Part shown: positions 5,730 to 12,547 of the stretch, in pieces
How the letters are laid out: each line of letters begins with the position of its first letter
Numbering within the stretch: the first letter of the stretch is position 1
Origin: Desulfobulbaceae bacterium
GTDB taxonomy: Bacteria > Desulfobacterota > Desulfobulbia > Desulfobulbales > Desulfobulbaceae
Direction of reading: 5' to 3'
Assembly (NCBI GenBank): GCA_026986885.1
Contig: JALSNT010000237.1
Coordinates: forward strand, 1-12,547
DNA length: 12,547 bases
The notes under the pieces: model-generated
What the model saw: only the letters and a program-made list of their open reading frames with translations
What the model was told of the DNA's origin: nothing
Databases searched by the model: none
Program-made: the position numbers and the translations under genes

Positions 5730-7508
5730 TCAGGGTTCCTTATAGACCGGACAGGGACGCCGGGGATCGTAATTCCTGTAGGCCGGGTCATCATAAGTTT
5801 TGTGACACCTGAGACAGAGCCCCACTCGTAAAATGCGGTGCAGCTCGTTTCCGTTAAAGGGCCGCAGGTTTTTCCTTGAACCGTGCTGCAACGGTTTACC
5901 ATCAATGGTGACAAAATTATCAAAACCAACCGTCTTGCCGTTCAAGGTTTCCACCCCTTGATCCACAGGCGTAAATTTCCATGTACCATTTTTTTTCGCC
6001 ACGGTACCCGTTCCCAGGCCCAGGGTTTTTGGTGAACGGTGACAGTCGGCGCAATCCCGCCCTTTTTCCTGCGTGGTATGCGGACTGATAGCGGCCATGG
6101 TAAAGCGGTTAAAGCCGCCCTTCACCTTGCCCTTTTCGTCAATTAAGGTCACCACATCCTGGCAGCCTGGCGTCACGATAACCACCTTTTTACCCCAGAC
6201 GGCAAGCATGGGTTTCTCATAACGGATATAGGAGCGGCCCTCTTCCCACCAGCCTTTGGTCTCCTTCAGGGTTAATTTATCAAGATGAGTTTCCCGCTTA
6301 TCCCGCTTGGCATGGCAACCGTAACACTGGGGAACCCAGGTTGAGTGACATGATTCACAGGTAAGCCGCTTATGGCCTGGATACAGACAACTTGCAGGCA
6401 GGGGTGGTTTTAATGGATAGTGTTTATTGTTATTACGCCCCACCAGGATATAATGGTCTTTCTCTTTTTTTACATTGGTCAGCTTGTTGCCCTTGCGGGT
6501 AACGCCGGGTGCAATGCTATGACAGACCGTACATCCGATCTCCAGCTGCTCTTCATAATGGGCATAACTGGTACCGTTGCCCATTACTTCCTCCCGGGTG
6601 TGGCAGTCGATGCAGGCCATCTTCTTTTTATGATGGATATCCTCGGCAATCTTCAGATAAAACCGGTTTCCCGGCAGCCGATTTGCAGAAAGATGCCCCT
6701 TTTTATAAGGTGTGCCGTACCCTTCCGATTCAAAAATACCGGTATAGGAAATACCGATCCGACCGGACCGGTTATGACAGCGAATGCAGTTTTCTTCAGG
6801 AATTTTTTTAATAATCAACGGGTGGGGCTTTTTCTTTTTTTTCGCAGGCGGCTGTATTTCCGCAGCCATAGACTCAAGAGTAGCCGTTTTGCCGCTGCCC
6901 TTTGCGGGAACACTATGACAGGCCGTACAGCCCCCACCCTTTTCGTTAAAAAAAGCCGGGGCTTCAGGCATATCATTTTTCTGCTTCCACAAGTGACAGG
7001 TGGCGCAGAGTTTACGGAAATAATCAAGGGCCAGTGAAGTCTCACCACTTTTCAGAAGTTGCTCCACCGTAATATCCGCATCCTGGGTATCACGCTCCCC
7101 CCAGTAATAAAGAAGGGTTGACAAAATTCCCCGGTTAGTGGCCATTAATGAATTCTTTACCTTATGCGGGTCTGCCGGATGGCATCCCTCAACACCACAG
7201 GTCTTCTCAACCACCCGCAGGTCGCCGGGATTCAGGACCATTCCCCGGTGAGCCCTGTCCTTGTCAATAGCCAGGGCATCACCAAGATGGCAGGGTGAAC
7301 AGCCCACTACTCTTGAATCATGGGCGGCATCAAGATGTACGTCCTGATGGCAGTTCAGGCACATCTCCACATATCCGGGAGTCGTCACAAACAACTGCTG
7401 CGGTCTTTCGGTCTCCTCTTCACGATAAAAGAGATAGACAAACAGCATAAAGAGAAAAGGTATAATAACGAGGGCGGCAATAAGCCTTCGAGGTGGTTTA
7501 CCGGACAT
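5730..7508 (-). CDS. Membrane-anchored dodecahaem c-type cytochrome
   Basis: This 592-residue protein carries twelve haem-attachment sites. Eleven are CXXCH, with first Cys at 50, 70, 168, 194, 241, 299, 326, 384, 395, 486 and 565. One is CX4CH (C104, C109, H110), a variant known from tetrahaem cytochrome c3. Sixteen further histidines (58, 63, 87, 115, 229, 272, 292, 293, 317, 352, 363, 379, 408, 477, 542, 557) could supply bis-His ligation. Residues 9-28 form one hydrophobic helix after a basic N-terminus with no clear cleavage site, so it is probably tethered to the inner membrane with the haems in the periplasm. Role: electron transfer, perhaps from quinol to periplasmic or extracellular partners; the acceptor is unknown. 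C374, C449 and C586 are unpaired. The start is ATG 7508, with GAGGA ten bases upstream overlapping the end of nadE, so the two are probably coupled. I do not recognise a named family. Confidence 0.93.
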   Translation of the reverse strand: MSGKPPRRLIAALVIIPFLFMLFVYLFYREEETERPQQLFVTTPGYVEMCLNCHQDVHLDAAHDSRVVGCSPCHLGDALAIDKDRAHRGMVLNPGDLRVVEKTCGVEGCHPADPHKVKNSLMATNRGILSTLLYYWGERDTQDADITVEQLLKSGETSLALDYFRKLCATCHLWKQKNDMPEAPAFFNEKGGGCTACHSVPAKGSGKTATLESMAAEIQPPAKKKKKPHPLIIKKIPEENCIRCHNRSGRIGISYTGIFESEGYGTPYKKGHLSANRLPGNRFYLKIAEDIHHKKKMACIDCHTREEVMGNGTSYAHYEEQLEIGCTVCHSIAPGVTRKGNKLTNVKKEKDHYILVGRNNNKHYPLKPPLPASCLYPGHKRLTCESCHSTWVPQCYGCHAKRDKRETHLDKLTLKETKGWWEEGRSYIRYEKPMLAVWGKKVVIVTPGCQDVVTLIDEKGKVKGGFNRFTMAAISPHTTQEKGRDCADCHRSPKTLGLGTGTVAKKNGTWKFTPVDQGVETLNGKTVGFDNFVTIDGKPLQHGSRKNLRPFNGNELHRILRVGLCLRCHKTYDDPAYRNYDPRRPCPVYKEP

Positions 7509-7520
7509 GACTTATCATCC

Positions 7521-9149
7521 TCATTCGCTAAACCCCTGGGCCACCGGATAGCGCCTGCCATAGCCGAACGCCTTGGACGTCACCTTGAGTCCGATGGGTG
7601 CCTGCCGTCGTTTATATTCATTTTGTTTGACGCGGCGGATCACATCACAAACCACATCCCGCTCAAAACCACGGGCAACCAACTCATCCACGCCCAAAAA
7701 TTCCTCAAGATATCCTTTAAGCAAGGGATCAAGCACCTCGTAAGGAGGCAGATCGTCCTGATCCAGTTGCTCGGGTTTTAGTTCCGCACTCGGCGGCCGC
7801 GTGATAATCCGCAACGGAATCACCTCCCGTCCCCGATTGATCACTTCTGCCAGTTCATAAACCATAATCTTGGGAACGTCGGCCAGGACGGCCAGGCCAC
7901 CGTTCATATCCCCATACAAAGTGCAGTACCCGACCGCCATTTCCGACTTATTGCCGGTTGACAGCAACAGGTATCCCTTTTTATTGGAAAAAGCCATCAG
8001 GAGAGTGCCCCGTATTCGTGCCTGCAGATTTTGTTCAGTAACGTCCTCCGCCATCCCTGCAAAAAACGGCGCCAGGGTATCGGTAAATGCCTGCATGACA
8101 TCGACGATTGAGATCTGGTCAAAACCGCAACCAAGATTATCAGCCAATGCCTGCGCATCATCAATCGACATCTGTGAGGTGTAGGGTGAAGGCATGGCCA
8201 GGCAGAAAACATTTTCCGGCCCCAATGCTCGACAGGCAATTGCAGCGGTCACTGCGGAATCAATACCGCCGGACAGGCCGATAAGCGCGCGCTGAAAACC
8301 GATTTTCTTCATATAATCCCGCAGGCCCAGGCTCAAGGCCTCAAGAACCTGATCAACCGAATCAGCGGGTGCTGGACGAAAAACCTGCGGCTGCAGGTTC
8401 TCCGTATCAACAATTATCATATCTTCGACAAAGCCCCGGCCAACTGCCCGAACCTCTCCAGCCTCATCCAGAACCAGGGAATGCCCGTCAAAAATCAATT
8501 CATCCTGACCACCGACCTGATTGACATAGAAAAGAGGCAGTTGGTGGCGTCTGCAGAGTGAAGAAAAAATATTATATCGCTGTGCAAGTTTACCATGGTG
8601 ATATGGAGAGGCGGAAATGTTAATCAAAAGATCAGGCACCATACCACGGGCAACAAGAGACGCAATCGGATCAACCGGATATTTTTCCTGTTCCTGCCAG
8701 ATATCTTCACACACGGACAGGCCTATGATTTTTCCCTGAAAGGAAAAAGGTGGTGAAGGAGTGCCCGGTTCAAAATAGCGGCACTCATCAAAGACATCAT
8801 AGGTGGGCAGCAACTGCTTGCGCACCCGACAGCATATTTTACCCCGATGAAGAAAAAATGCTGAATTATACAGTTGCTTACCGTCCCCTTCTCGTCGCTC
8901 AAGAGCACCCACCACACACCCTGTCTCCTGTACGGATCGAACTAAATCATCAAGGGCCGCATCATGGGCATCAAGAAAAGAGGTTCGTTCAAGAAGGTCA
9001 CGGGGGGGATATCCGCAGAGAGAAAGTTCAGGAAACACCACAAGAGCGCAGCCCGCCGACCGGGCACGGTCAAGACAGGCACGCATCTTTTTCAGGTTGC
9101 CGTTAAAATCTCCAATAATCGGATTTGTCTGAATAAGTGCAATCTTCAC
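7521..9149 (-). CDS. nadE: Glutamine-dependent NAD+ synthetase
   Basis: This enzyme makes NAD+ from deamido-NAD+, ATP and glutamine, the last step of NAD synthesis in the cytoplasm. It is a two-domain protein of 542 residues. The N-terminal nitrilase-type glutaminase (about 1-260) has the triad E41 (FPEL), K111 (RKQLLP) and C147 (SVCEDIW). The C-terminal synthetase has the PP-loop SGGIDS at 293-298 and STGNKSE at 397-403, and ends in a conserved Arg/Lys-rich segment (NEYKRRQAPIGLK from 510). I placed the start at GTG 9149 because the family begins MKIALIQTNP; the frame stays open to 9263 but those 38 residues do not fit and would run into the cold-shock terminator. No good Shine-Dalgarno precedes the GTG. 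The cytochrome gene starts 12 bases after its stop. Confidence 0.96.
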   Translation of the reverse strand: MKIALIQTNPIIGDFNGNLKKMRACLDRARSAGCALVVFPELSLCGYPPRDLLERTSFLDAHDAALDDLVRSVQETGCVVGALERREGDGKQLYNSAFFLHRGKICCRVRKQLLPTYDVFDECRYFEPGTPSPPFSFQGKIIGLSVCEDIWQEQEKYPVDPIASLVARGMVPDLLINISASPYHHGKLAQRYNIFSSLCRRHQLPLFYVNQVGGQDELIFDGHSLVLDEAGEVRAVGRGFVEDMIIVDTENLQPQVFRPAPADSVDQVLEALSLGLRDYMKKIGFQRALIGLSGGIDSAVTAAIACRALGPENVFCLAMPSPYTSQMSIDDAQALADNLGCGFDQISIVDVMQAFTDTLAPFFAGMAEDVTEQNLQARIRGTLLMAFSNKKGYLLLSTGNKSEMAVGYCTLYGDMNGGLAVLADVPKIMVYELAEVINRGREVIPLRIITRPPSAELKPEQLDQDDLPPYEVLDPLLKGYLEEFLGVDELVARGFERDVVCDVIRRVKQNEYKRRQAPIGLKVTSKAFGYGRRYPVAQGFSE

Positions 9150-9243
9150 GCCGGTAACGACAAAAAACAGTAATGGGAAAAAACGAGGATACCGATTCAG
9201 GGCCAAGCCTCTGTAAAATAACCGTTCTCCCGCAAACCGCCAT

Positions 9244-9280
9244 AAAAAAAATCCCGGCAACACAGAGGTTACCGGGATTT
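9244..9280 (-). terminator. Intrinsic terminator of the cold-shock gene
   Basis: On the minus strand a 13-pair stem (arms 9280-9268 and 9261-9249, one U-G pair) closes a six-base loop and is followed by a run of eight T (9251-9244). This is a classic Rho-independent terminator. It lies about 70 bases after the cold-shock stop and separates that gene from nadE, which must then have its own promoter at about 9150-9243. Confidence 0.9.
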
Positions 9281-9281
9281 A

Positions 9282-9305
9282 AAGAAACGGCCTGAGCCGT
9301 TTCTT
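9282..9305 (-). repeat. Perfect hairpin between cold-shock gene and its terminator
   Basis: AAGAAACGGC (9282-9291) and GCCGTTTCTT (9296-9305) form a perfect ten-pair stem around a tetraloop. It precedes the intrinsic terminator by one base and has no T-run of its own. It would give the cold-shock mRNA a double-hairpin 3' end, which could protect the transcript from 3' exonucleases; that role is inferred. Confidence 0.7.
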
Positions 9306-9347
9306 GTCTCAACCGATTGTCACAGCAACAACCAGCTGAGTCTGAAA

Positions 9348-9548
9348 TTACACCTTTTGTACGTTTGCAGCGGCAGGTCCCTTGGGGCCGTCAACCACTT
9401 CAAACTCTACCTTGTCACCTTCATTCAATGTCTTAAACCCACTTCCCTGAATGGCTGAATAATGGACAAAAACATCTTTTCCGTCTTCCTGCTCAATAAA
9501 ACCAAAACCCTTGGATTCATTGAACCATTTTACTGTTCCTTGTAACAT
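9348..9548 (-). CDS. Cold-shock domain protein (CspA family)
   Basis: This 66-residue single cold-shock domain is an RNA/ssDNA-binding OB fold that melts RNA structure in the cytoplasm. The hallmarks are [11 protein letters not shown] (RNP1, 9-19) and VFVHYSAI (RNP2, 26-33), with the usual GDKVEFEV strand near 44-51 and a final ANVQKV. Family members usually read KGYGFI or KGFGFI, so it is typical. AAGGAG lies 12 bases before the ATG, with a closer GAGAG. The gene is monocistronic: an intrinsic terminator follows at 9280-9244, and a long leader (up to about 140 bases) may precede it, as in many csp genes. Several csp paralogues usually exist per genome, so I give no symbol. Confidence 0.97.
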   Translation of the reverse strand: MLQGTVKWFNESKGFGFIEQEDGKDVFVHYSAIQGSGFKTLNEGDKVEFEVVDGPKGPAAANVQKV

Positions 9549-9818
9549 TGCTCTCTTGTTCTCCTTAATATGAGCTGAATGTTCTGGATGACGCGTAAGG
9601 CTTCAAGGCAACAAAAACATTACCACCCGAATTAATTCAGGTACCATACATTTGTATGATGTCTTTACTTCTCTACAGCACTACGCACTAACACTATAAT
9701 GGCAACATAACAGAACAAACCAAAAAAAAACAAGAAAATTTATTTTTTTTATCAACTATTTTTTGGATTGCCGGCGTACCGATATAATATTACAGACAAC
9801 GGCATTCAAAAACAGTTG
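9549..9818 (-). promoter_or_regulatory. Leader and promoter region of the cold-shock gene
   Basis: The gap between lnt and the cold-shock gene holds, on the minus strand, a -10-like TATAGT at about 9701-9696. Upstream of it is a strongly A/T-tracted stretch (about 9720-9770, with runs of eight to nine A or T) that resembles an UP element. No good -35 is seen at standard spacing. Transcription from there would give a leader of roughly 140 bases. Inside it, CATACA-TT-TGTATG (about 9645-9658) is a perfect small dyad. No cold-box consensus is claimed. Confidence 0.4.
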
Positions 9819-11414
9819 TTAAAGTTGCACTTTCCGCAAAAAAATGAGGATGGGCATACAGGACAGACAGACGGCGCCGAACACATAACCGCCACGTACA
9901 AAGACCGTCTGTTTTTCAAAAACAGGGACCTTTTCCGTTATTGCCGCAGGGGTAAAAATTGCCGTTTGCCGCACTACCCTGCCGTCTGGTTCAACAAAGG
10001 CGCTGATGCCCGTATTAGCTGCCCGCACAAGAGATCTTTTTGTTTCCACCGCCCGTAATACAGCCATGGCCATGGATTGATAAGGGGCGCTCGTCCGGCC
10101 ATACCATGCATCGTTGGTCAGGTTGACGAGCAGGTTGGCGCCTGCTGCCACCTCATCCCGGGCAACCTTGGGAAAAATTGATTCAAAACAGATTAAAATT
10201 CCCAACCGCAGTTGTCTGCCGACGGCGAGAGGCCGGCTGGAGCTGCCGGCGGTAAAATCTCCAATATGTTCAACCAGAGGAGAGAGAAAGGGGAGAAATT
10301 TTCGCAGCGGCACATACTCGCCAAAGGGCACAAGATGCTGTTTGGCATGCATACCAACGATCCTGCCCTCAGGATTGATCAACAGGGCGCTGTTATAATA
10401 TGAAACCCGTTGCCGCGTACCTGCACCCGTTACCTGAAAAGTAGGGGCCCCGGTCAACAGATACAGATTTTCCTTTTCAGCCAGCCCGGCAACACGCACC
10501 GCAAGTGGATCTTGCTGCGGATAAAAGGGCAGGGCCGTTTCCGGCCAAACCAACAGTTCCGTGGTATGCTCTGTTACAGCCCGGCGCGAGAGTTGTTCGT
10601 AGATGTTTATGGTTTGCTTTTTCTTCTCCGGACTCCATTTCAAATCCTGGGCAATATTTCCCTGAACTATCGTGATCTCTGCCTGCAGGGAATGGCGAAA
10701 AAGGGACGGCATTACCCGAAAACGGACAACTGAATAACCAAAAACAAAAATCAGAAAACAGCAGGCCAGCACCAGGGCTCGCTTTTCCCTGCGAAGATTC
10801 CACCGCACCAATGAACGTTGTCGATCGATAAAGGCAACGACAAGGCCGTTGGCCGACACCAGCGCAAAACTCAGAAGATGATGCCCCCCCAGATCAGCAG
10901 CCTGAATAAGTACCGGCTGGGACGAGAGGCCATAGCCGAGATCAAGCCAGGGAAAGCCGGTAAAAAGAACACCACGCAGATAATCAAGGCCCACCCAGAG
11001 TATCGGAGCAATCCAGACGGATACGGCCACCGAACGTTCCCGGTTCCATGAGCGTCCGGCAAGCAGACTGAAAAAAAAGCAAAACAGGGCACTGTACAGG
11101 GCCATATACATGGACAGCAACACCAGGGCAGGCACACTGAGCCAGGGCGGCAACCCGCCATAACGGCCAAGCACCACAACAATCCAGTGTAATGTCAATA
11201 GATGATAACAAAAACCAAACAACATCCCCATACAGCCGGAACGTAGAGGCGGCAGATACAGGGCTGTTGCCAGCAAAGGTGCCAGGGCGACGAAAAGCAG
11301 CGGCCACCAGCCGAAATATCCAGGCATGGCAAGAAAGAGCATAAAAGCGGTGCCGACGGCGGCGGCAAGAGAATGCCACCTGGCAAGACCTGCTGTCTGG
11401 GCGTGTGTGGTCAT
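9819..11414 (-). CDS. lnt: Apolipoprotein N-acyltransferase
   Basis: This inner-membrane enzyme adds the third acyl chain to the N-terminal cysteine of lipoproteins, using phospholipid as donor, before outer-membrane sorting. It has 531 residues, close to the family norm. The N-terminal half (about 15-235) holds the transmembrane helices. The periplasmic nitrilase-like domain follows from 245, with the catalytic triad E292 (WPETALP), K358 (HAKQHLVPFGEY) and C409 (ICFESIFP), and the conserved E366. NLTNDAWYG at 430-438 is another family signature. A final hydrophobic helix lies at about 508-525. The ATG overlaps the corC-like stop as ATGA, so translation is coupled; its own ribosome site is weak. 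E. coli has the same order (ybeX-lnt). Confidence 0.96.
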   Translation of the reverse strand: MTTHAQTAGLARWHSLAAAVGTAFMLFLAMPGYFGWWPLLFVALAPLLATALYLPPLRSGCMGMLFGFCYHLLTLHWIVVVLGRYGGLPPWLSVPALVLLSMYMALYSALFCFFFSLLAGRSWNRERSVAVSVWIAPILWVGLDYLRGVLFTGFPWLDLGYGLSSQPVLIQAADLGGHHLLSFALVSANGLVVAFIDRQRSLVRWNLRREKRALVLACCFLIFVFGYSVVRFRVMPSLFRHSLQAEITIVQGNIAQDLKWSPEKKKQTINIYEQLSRRAVTEHTTELLVWPETALPFYPQQDPLAVRVAGLAEKENLYLLTGAPTFQVTGAGTRQRVSYYNSALLINPEGRIVGMHAKQHLVPFGEYVPLRKFLPFLSPLVEHIGDFTAGSSSRPLAVGRQLRLGILICFESIFPKVARDEVAAGANLLVNLTNDAWYGRTSAPYQSMAMAVLRAVETKRSLVRAANTGISAFVEPDGRVVRQTAIFTPAAITEKVPVFEKQTVFVRGGYVFGAVCLSCMPILIFLRKVQL

Positions 11415-12247
11415 TGTCTATTTTCTATCCGGACCGTTTTAATTCGCCGTTTATCAGCGGCAAGCACGGTAAAAACCAGTCCATCGACAATAACCCTGCC
11501 CCCCCTGTCCGGCACCTCTCCCAGACGATGCAGGATCAATCCGCCGATGGATTCATAGGGACCATCGGGCAGGCGGCAGGAAAAATAACGTTCCACTTCC
11601 TCAACATCTATTTTGGCATCAACCACAATAATACCGTCCTCCACGACTCGCAGTTCCGTTTCCTCCTGATCATGTTCGTCGGCTATCTCACCAACTATTT
11701 CCTCAATCACATCTTCAAGGGTCACCAGACCGCGCACTCCCCCGAATTCATCGGTGACAATCGCCATGTGGCTCTTTTTTTCCTGGAAAATACGCAGCAG
11801 ATCAATGATCGGCGTCGACTCGCTGATAAAAACCGGCGGATGAAAATATTGCTGCAATTGATCGTCGGTCTGGTCGGCATCGCTGCAAAAATGCAACAGA
11901 TCCTTTGCATGCAAAATACCGACGATGGTATCAGGCGTTCCCGCAAACAGGGGAATCCGTGTATATCCCTCTGCAAGGACCTGTGAAATCAACTCTGTTA
12001 CGGAGCTGGCCCTGTCTGCGGCAATCATCTCTGCAGAAGGGGTCATTATTTCAGAAGCCATGGTTTCCCGAAAATCGAAAATGGAGCTGATCATCCGCTC
12101 CTCATGGTGGGAAATCAATCCCTGCTCTTCCCCTTCTTCAAGAAGCTCCTGAATTTCATTTTCCAATTCTCTGGTGGTATCCGGTACGCCGCGAAAATGC
12201 AATGCATCCTTTAAGCGACCCCATATCCTTTTTGTCTTTTCTGCCAT
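11411..12247 (-). CDS. corC: CBS-pair CorC/HlyC-family protein (YbeX-like)
   Basis: This soluble cytoplasmic protein of 278 residues has two CBS domains (about 66-125 and 130-188, the second with MAIVTDEFGGVRGLVTLEDV) and a C-terminal CorC/HlyC domain (about 195-275, with PDGPYESIGGLIL). It lacks the DUF21 membrane domain of larger relatives, so it matches the short YbeX/CorC form. That group has been linked to magnesium/cobalt efflux and to ribosome or RNA metabolism; the exact activity is unsettled. An acidic, helical N-terminus (about 25-45) precedes the CBS pair. The position directly before lnt with an ATGA overlap supports orthology to ybeX. Only a weak GGGA precedes the ATG. Confidence 0.92.
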   Translation of the reverse strand: MAEKTKRIWGRLKDALHFRGVPDTTRELENEIQELLEEGEEQGLISHHEERMISSIFDFRETMASEIMTPSAEMIAADRASSVTELISQVLAEGYTRIPLFAGTPDTIVGILHAKDLLHFCSDADQTDDQLQQYFHPPVFISESTPIIDLLRIFQEKKSHMAIVTDEFGGVRGLVTLEDVIEEIVGEIADEHDQEETELRVVEDGIIVVDAKIDVEEVERYFSCRLPDGPYESIGGLILHRLGEVPDRGGRVIVDGLVFTVLAADKRRIKTVRIENRQ

Positions 12248-12547
12248 TATCCCAGCATCCGATCTGCGGATTCCCTGTTATCCATCATGTATTCCGTTCT
12301 GGATTTCCTTTTTTAGTTGTCCCAGGTTGCCCTCACGGTATCATCCTTGTAATGTACTCCGAGTTTTGGCGAGAAACAATGAAAACTACAAAAGAAAGAA
12401 TATCAAGTTCATGGCCGGGATAAGGGGAAAATCTTCCTAAGTCGGCAACCTCGGAGATGGATTTATTCAACAATCATGCCTCAAAAGGCAGATTTAATAA
12501 AAATTAATAATATCAACAACAAACCAAATAATATCTGGATTTGTCAT
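12248..12547. other. Upstream region of the corC-lnt operon to the window edge
   Basis: No gene is recognised in these 300 bases. On the minus strand a frame open from the edge ends at TAA 12496-12494 (at most 17 codons in view) and could be the tail of an upstream gene. A 13-codon minus frame, MMDNRESADRMLG, ends at a TAA that overlaps the corC ATG (TAATG); it has a GGAA-type sequence upstream and might be a leader that feeds corC translation. A small hairpin TGCCT/AGGCA lies at about 12475-12490 without a T-run. No promoter is convincing. Confidence 0.35.

Noticed and set aside
6420..7037. 205-codon plus-strand frame opposite the cytochrome
   Set aside because: It is a shadow of a gene with twelve haem motifs; no start signal and no recognisable domain.
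9150..9263. 38-residue N-terminal extension of nadE
   Set aside because: The family begins at the GTG at 9149; the extension has no homologous look and would start inside the cold-shock terminator.
11405..11986. 193-codon plus-strand frame opposite the corC-like gene
   Set aside because: It is antisense to a well-supported CBS-domain gene with no independent evidence.

Overview
The window is bacterial chromosome with ordinary housekeeping density. It suggests a Gram-negative anaerobe, most likely a member of the Desulfobacterota (Desulfobulbales-like). The pointers are a 12-haem periplasmic c-type cytochrome next to nadE, an apolipoprotein N-acyltransferase gene (which implies an outer membrane), balanced-GC coding sequence, and an octamer tandem repeat of a sort I associate from memory with this phylum. 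The taxonomic call is inference; no marker RNA gene lies in the window.

Layout. At the left edge a strong Shine-Dalgarno plus ATG on the minus strand suggests a gene running out of the window. From 150 to 1508 (minus) lies a secreted right-handed beta-helix protein that starts at TTG. A 301-base divergent gap follows. Then come two plus-strand genes: an MFS exporter (1810-3048) and, after an AT-rich 297-base gap with a large inverted repeat, a LysR-type regulator (3346-4323) whose effector domain looks YeiE/CysB-like. The regulator converges on a long minus-strand block.

The minus block, read in transcription order from the right, is: corC-like CBS-domain protein (12247-11411), lnt (11414-9819, ATGA overlap with corC), cspA-type cold-shock gene (9548-9348) closed by a clear intrinsic terminator, nadE (9149-7521), a 12-haem cytochrome (7508-5730) whose ribosome site overlaps the end of nadE, an 80-bp array of ten 8-bp repeats (5606-5685), and a class I aspartate/aromatic aminotransferase (5569-4367).

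Functionally, corC-lnt is the envelope pair also adjacent in E. coli (ybeX-lnt), where Lnt completes lipoprotein maturation. nadE and the cytochrome look translationally coupled, which joins the last step of NAD synthesis to a membrane-tethered periplasmic electron-transfer protein; whether this is functional or only co-expression is unknown. I see no defence system, CRISPR, insertion sequence, prophage, tRNA or rRNA. The least explained items are the dodecahaem cytochrome (one CX4CH haem site, three unpaired cysteines), the octamer array, and structured leaders at 1537-1569 and 3123-3162.
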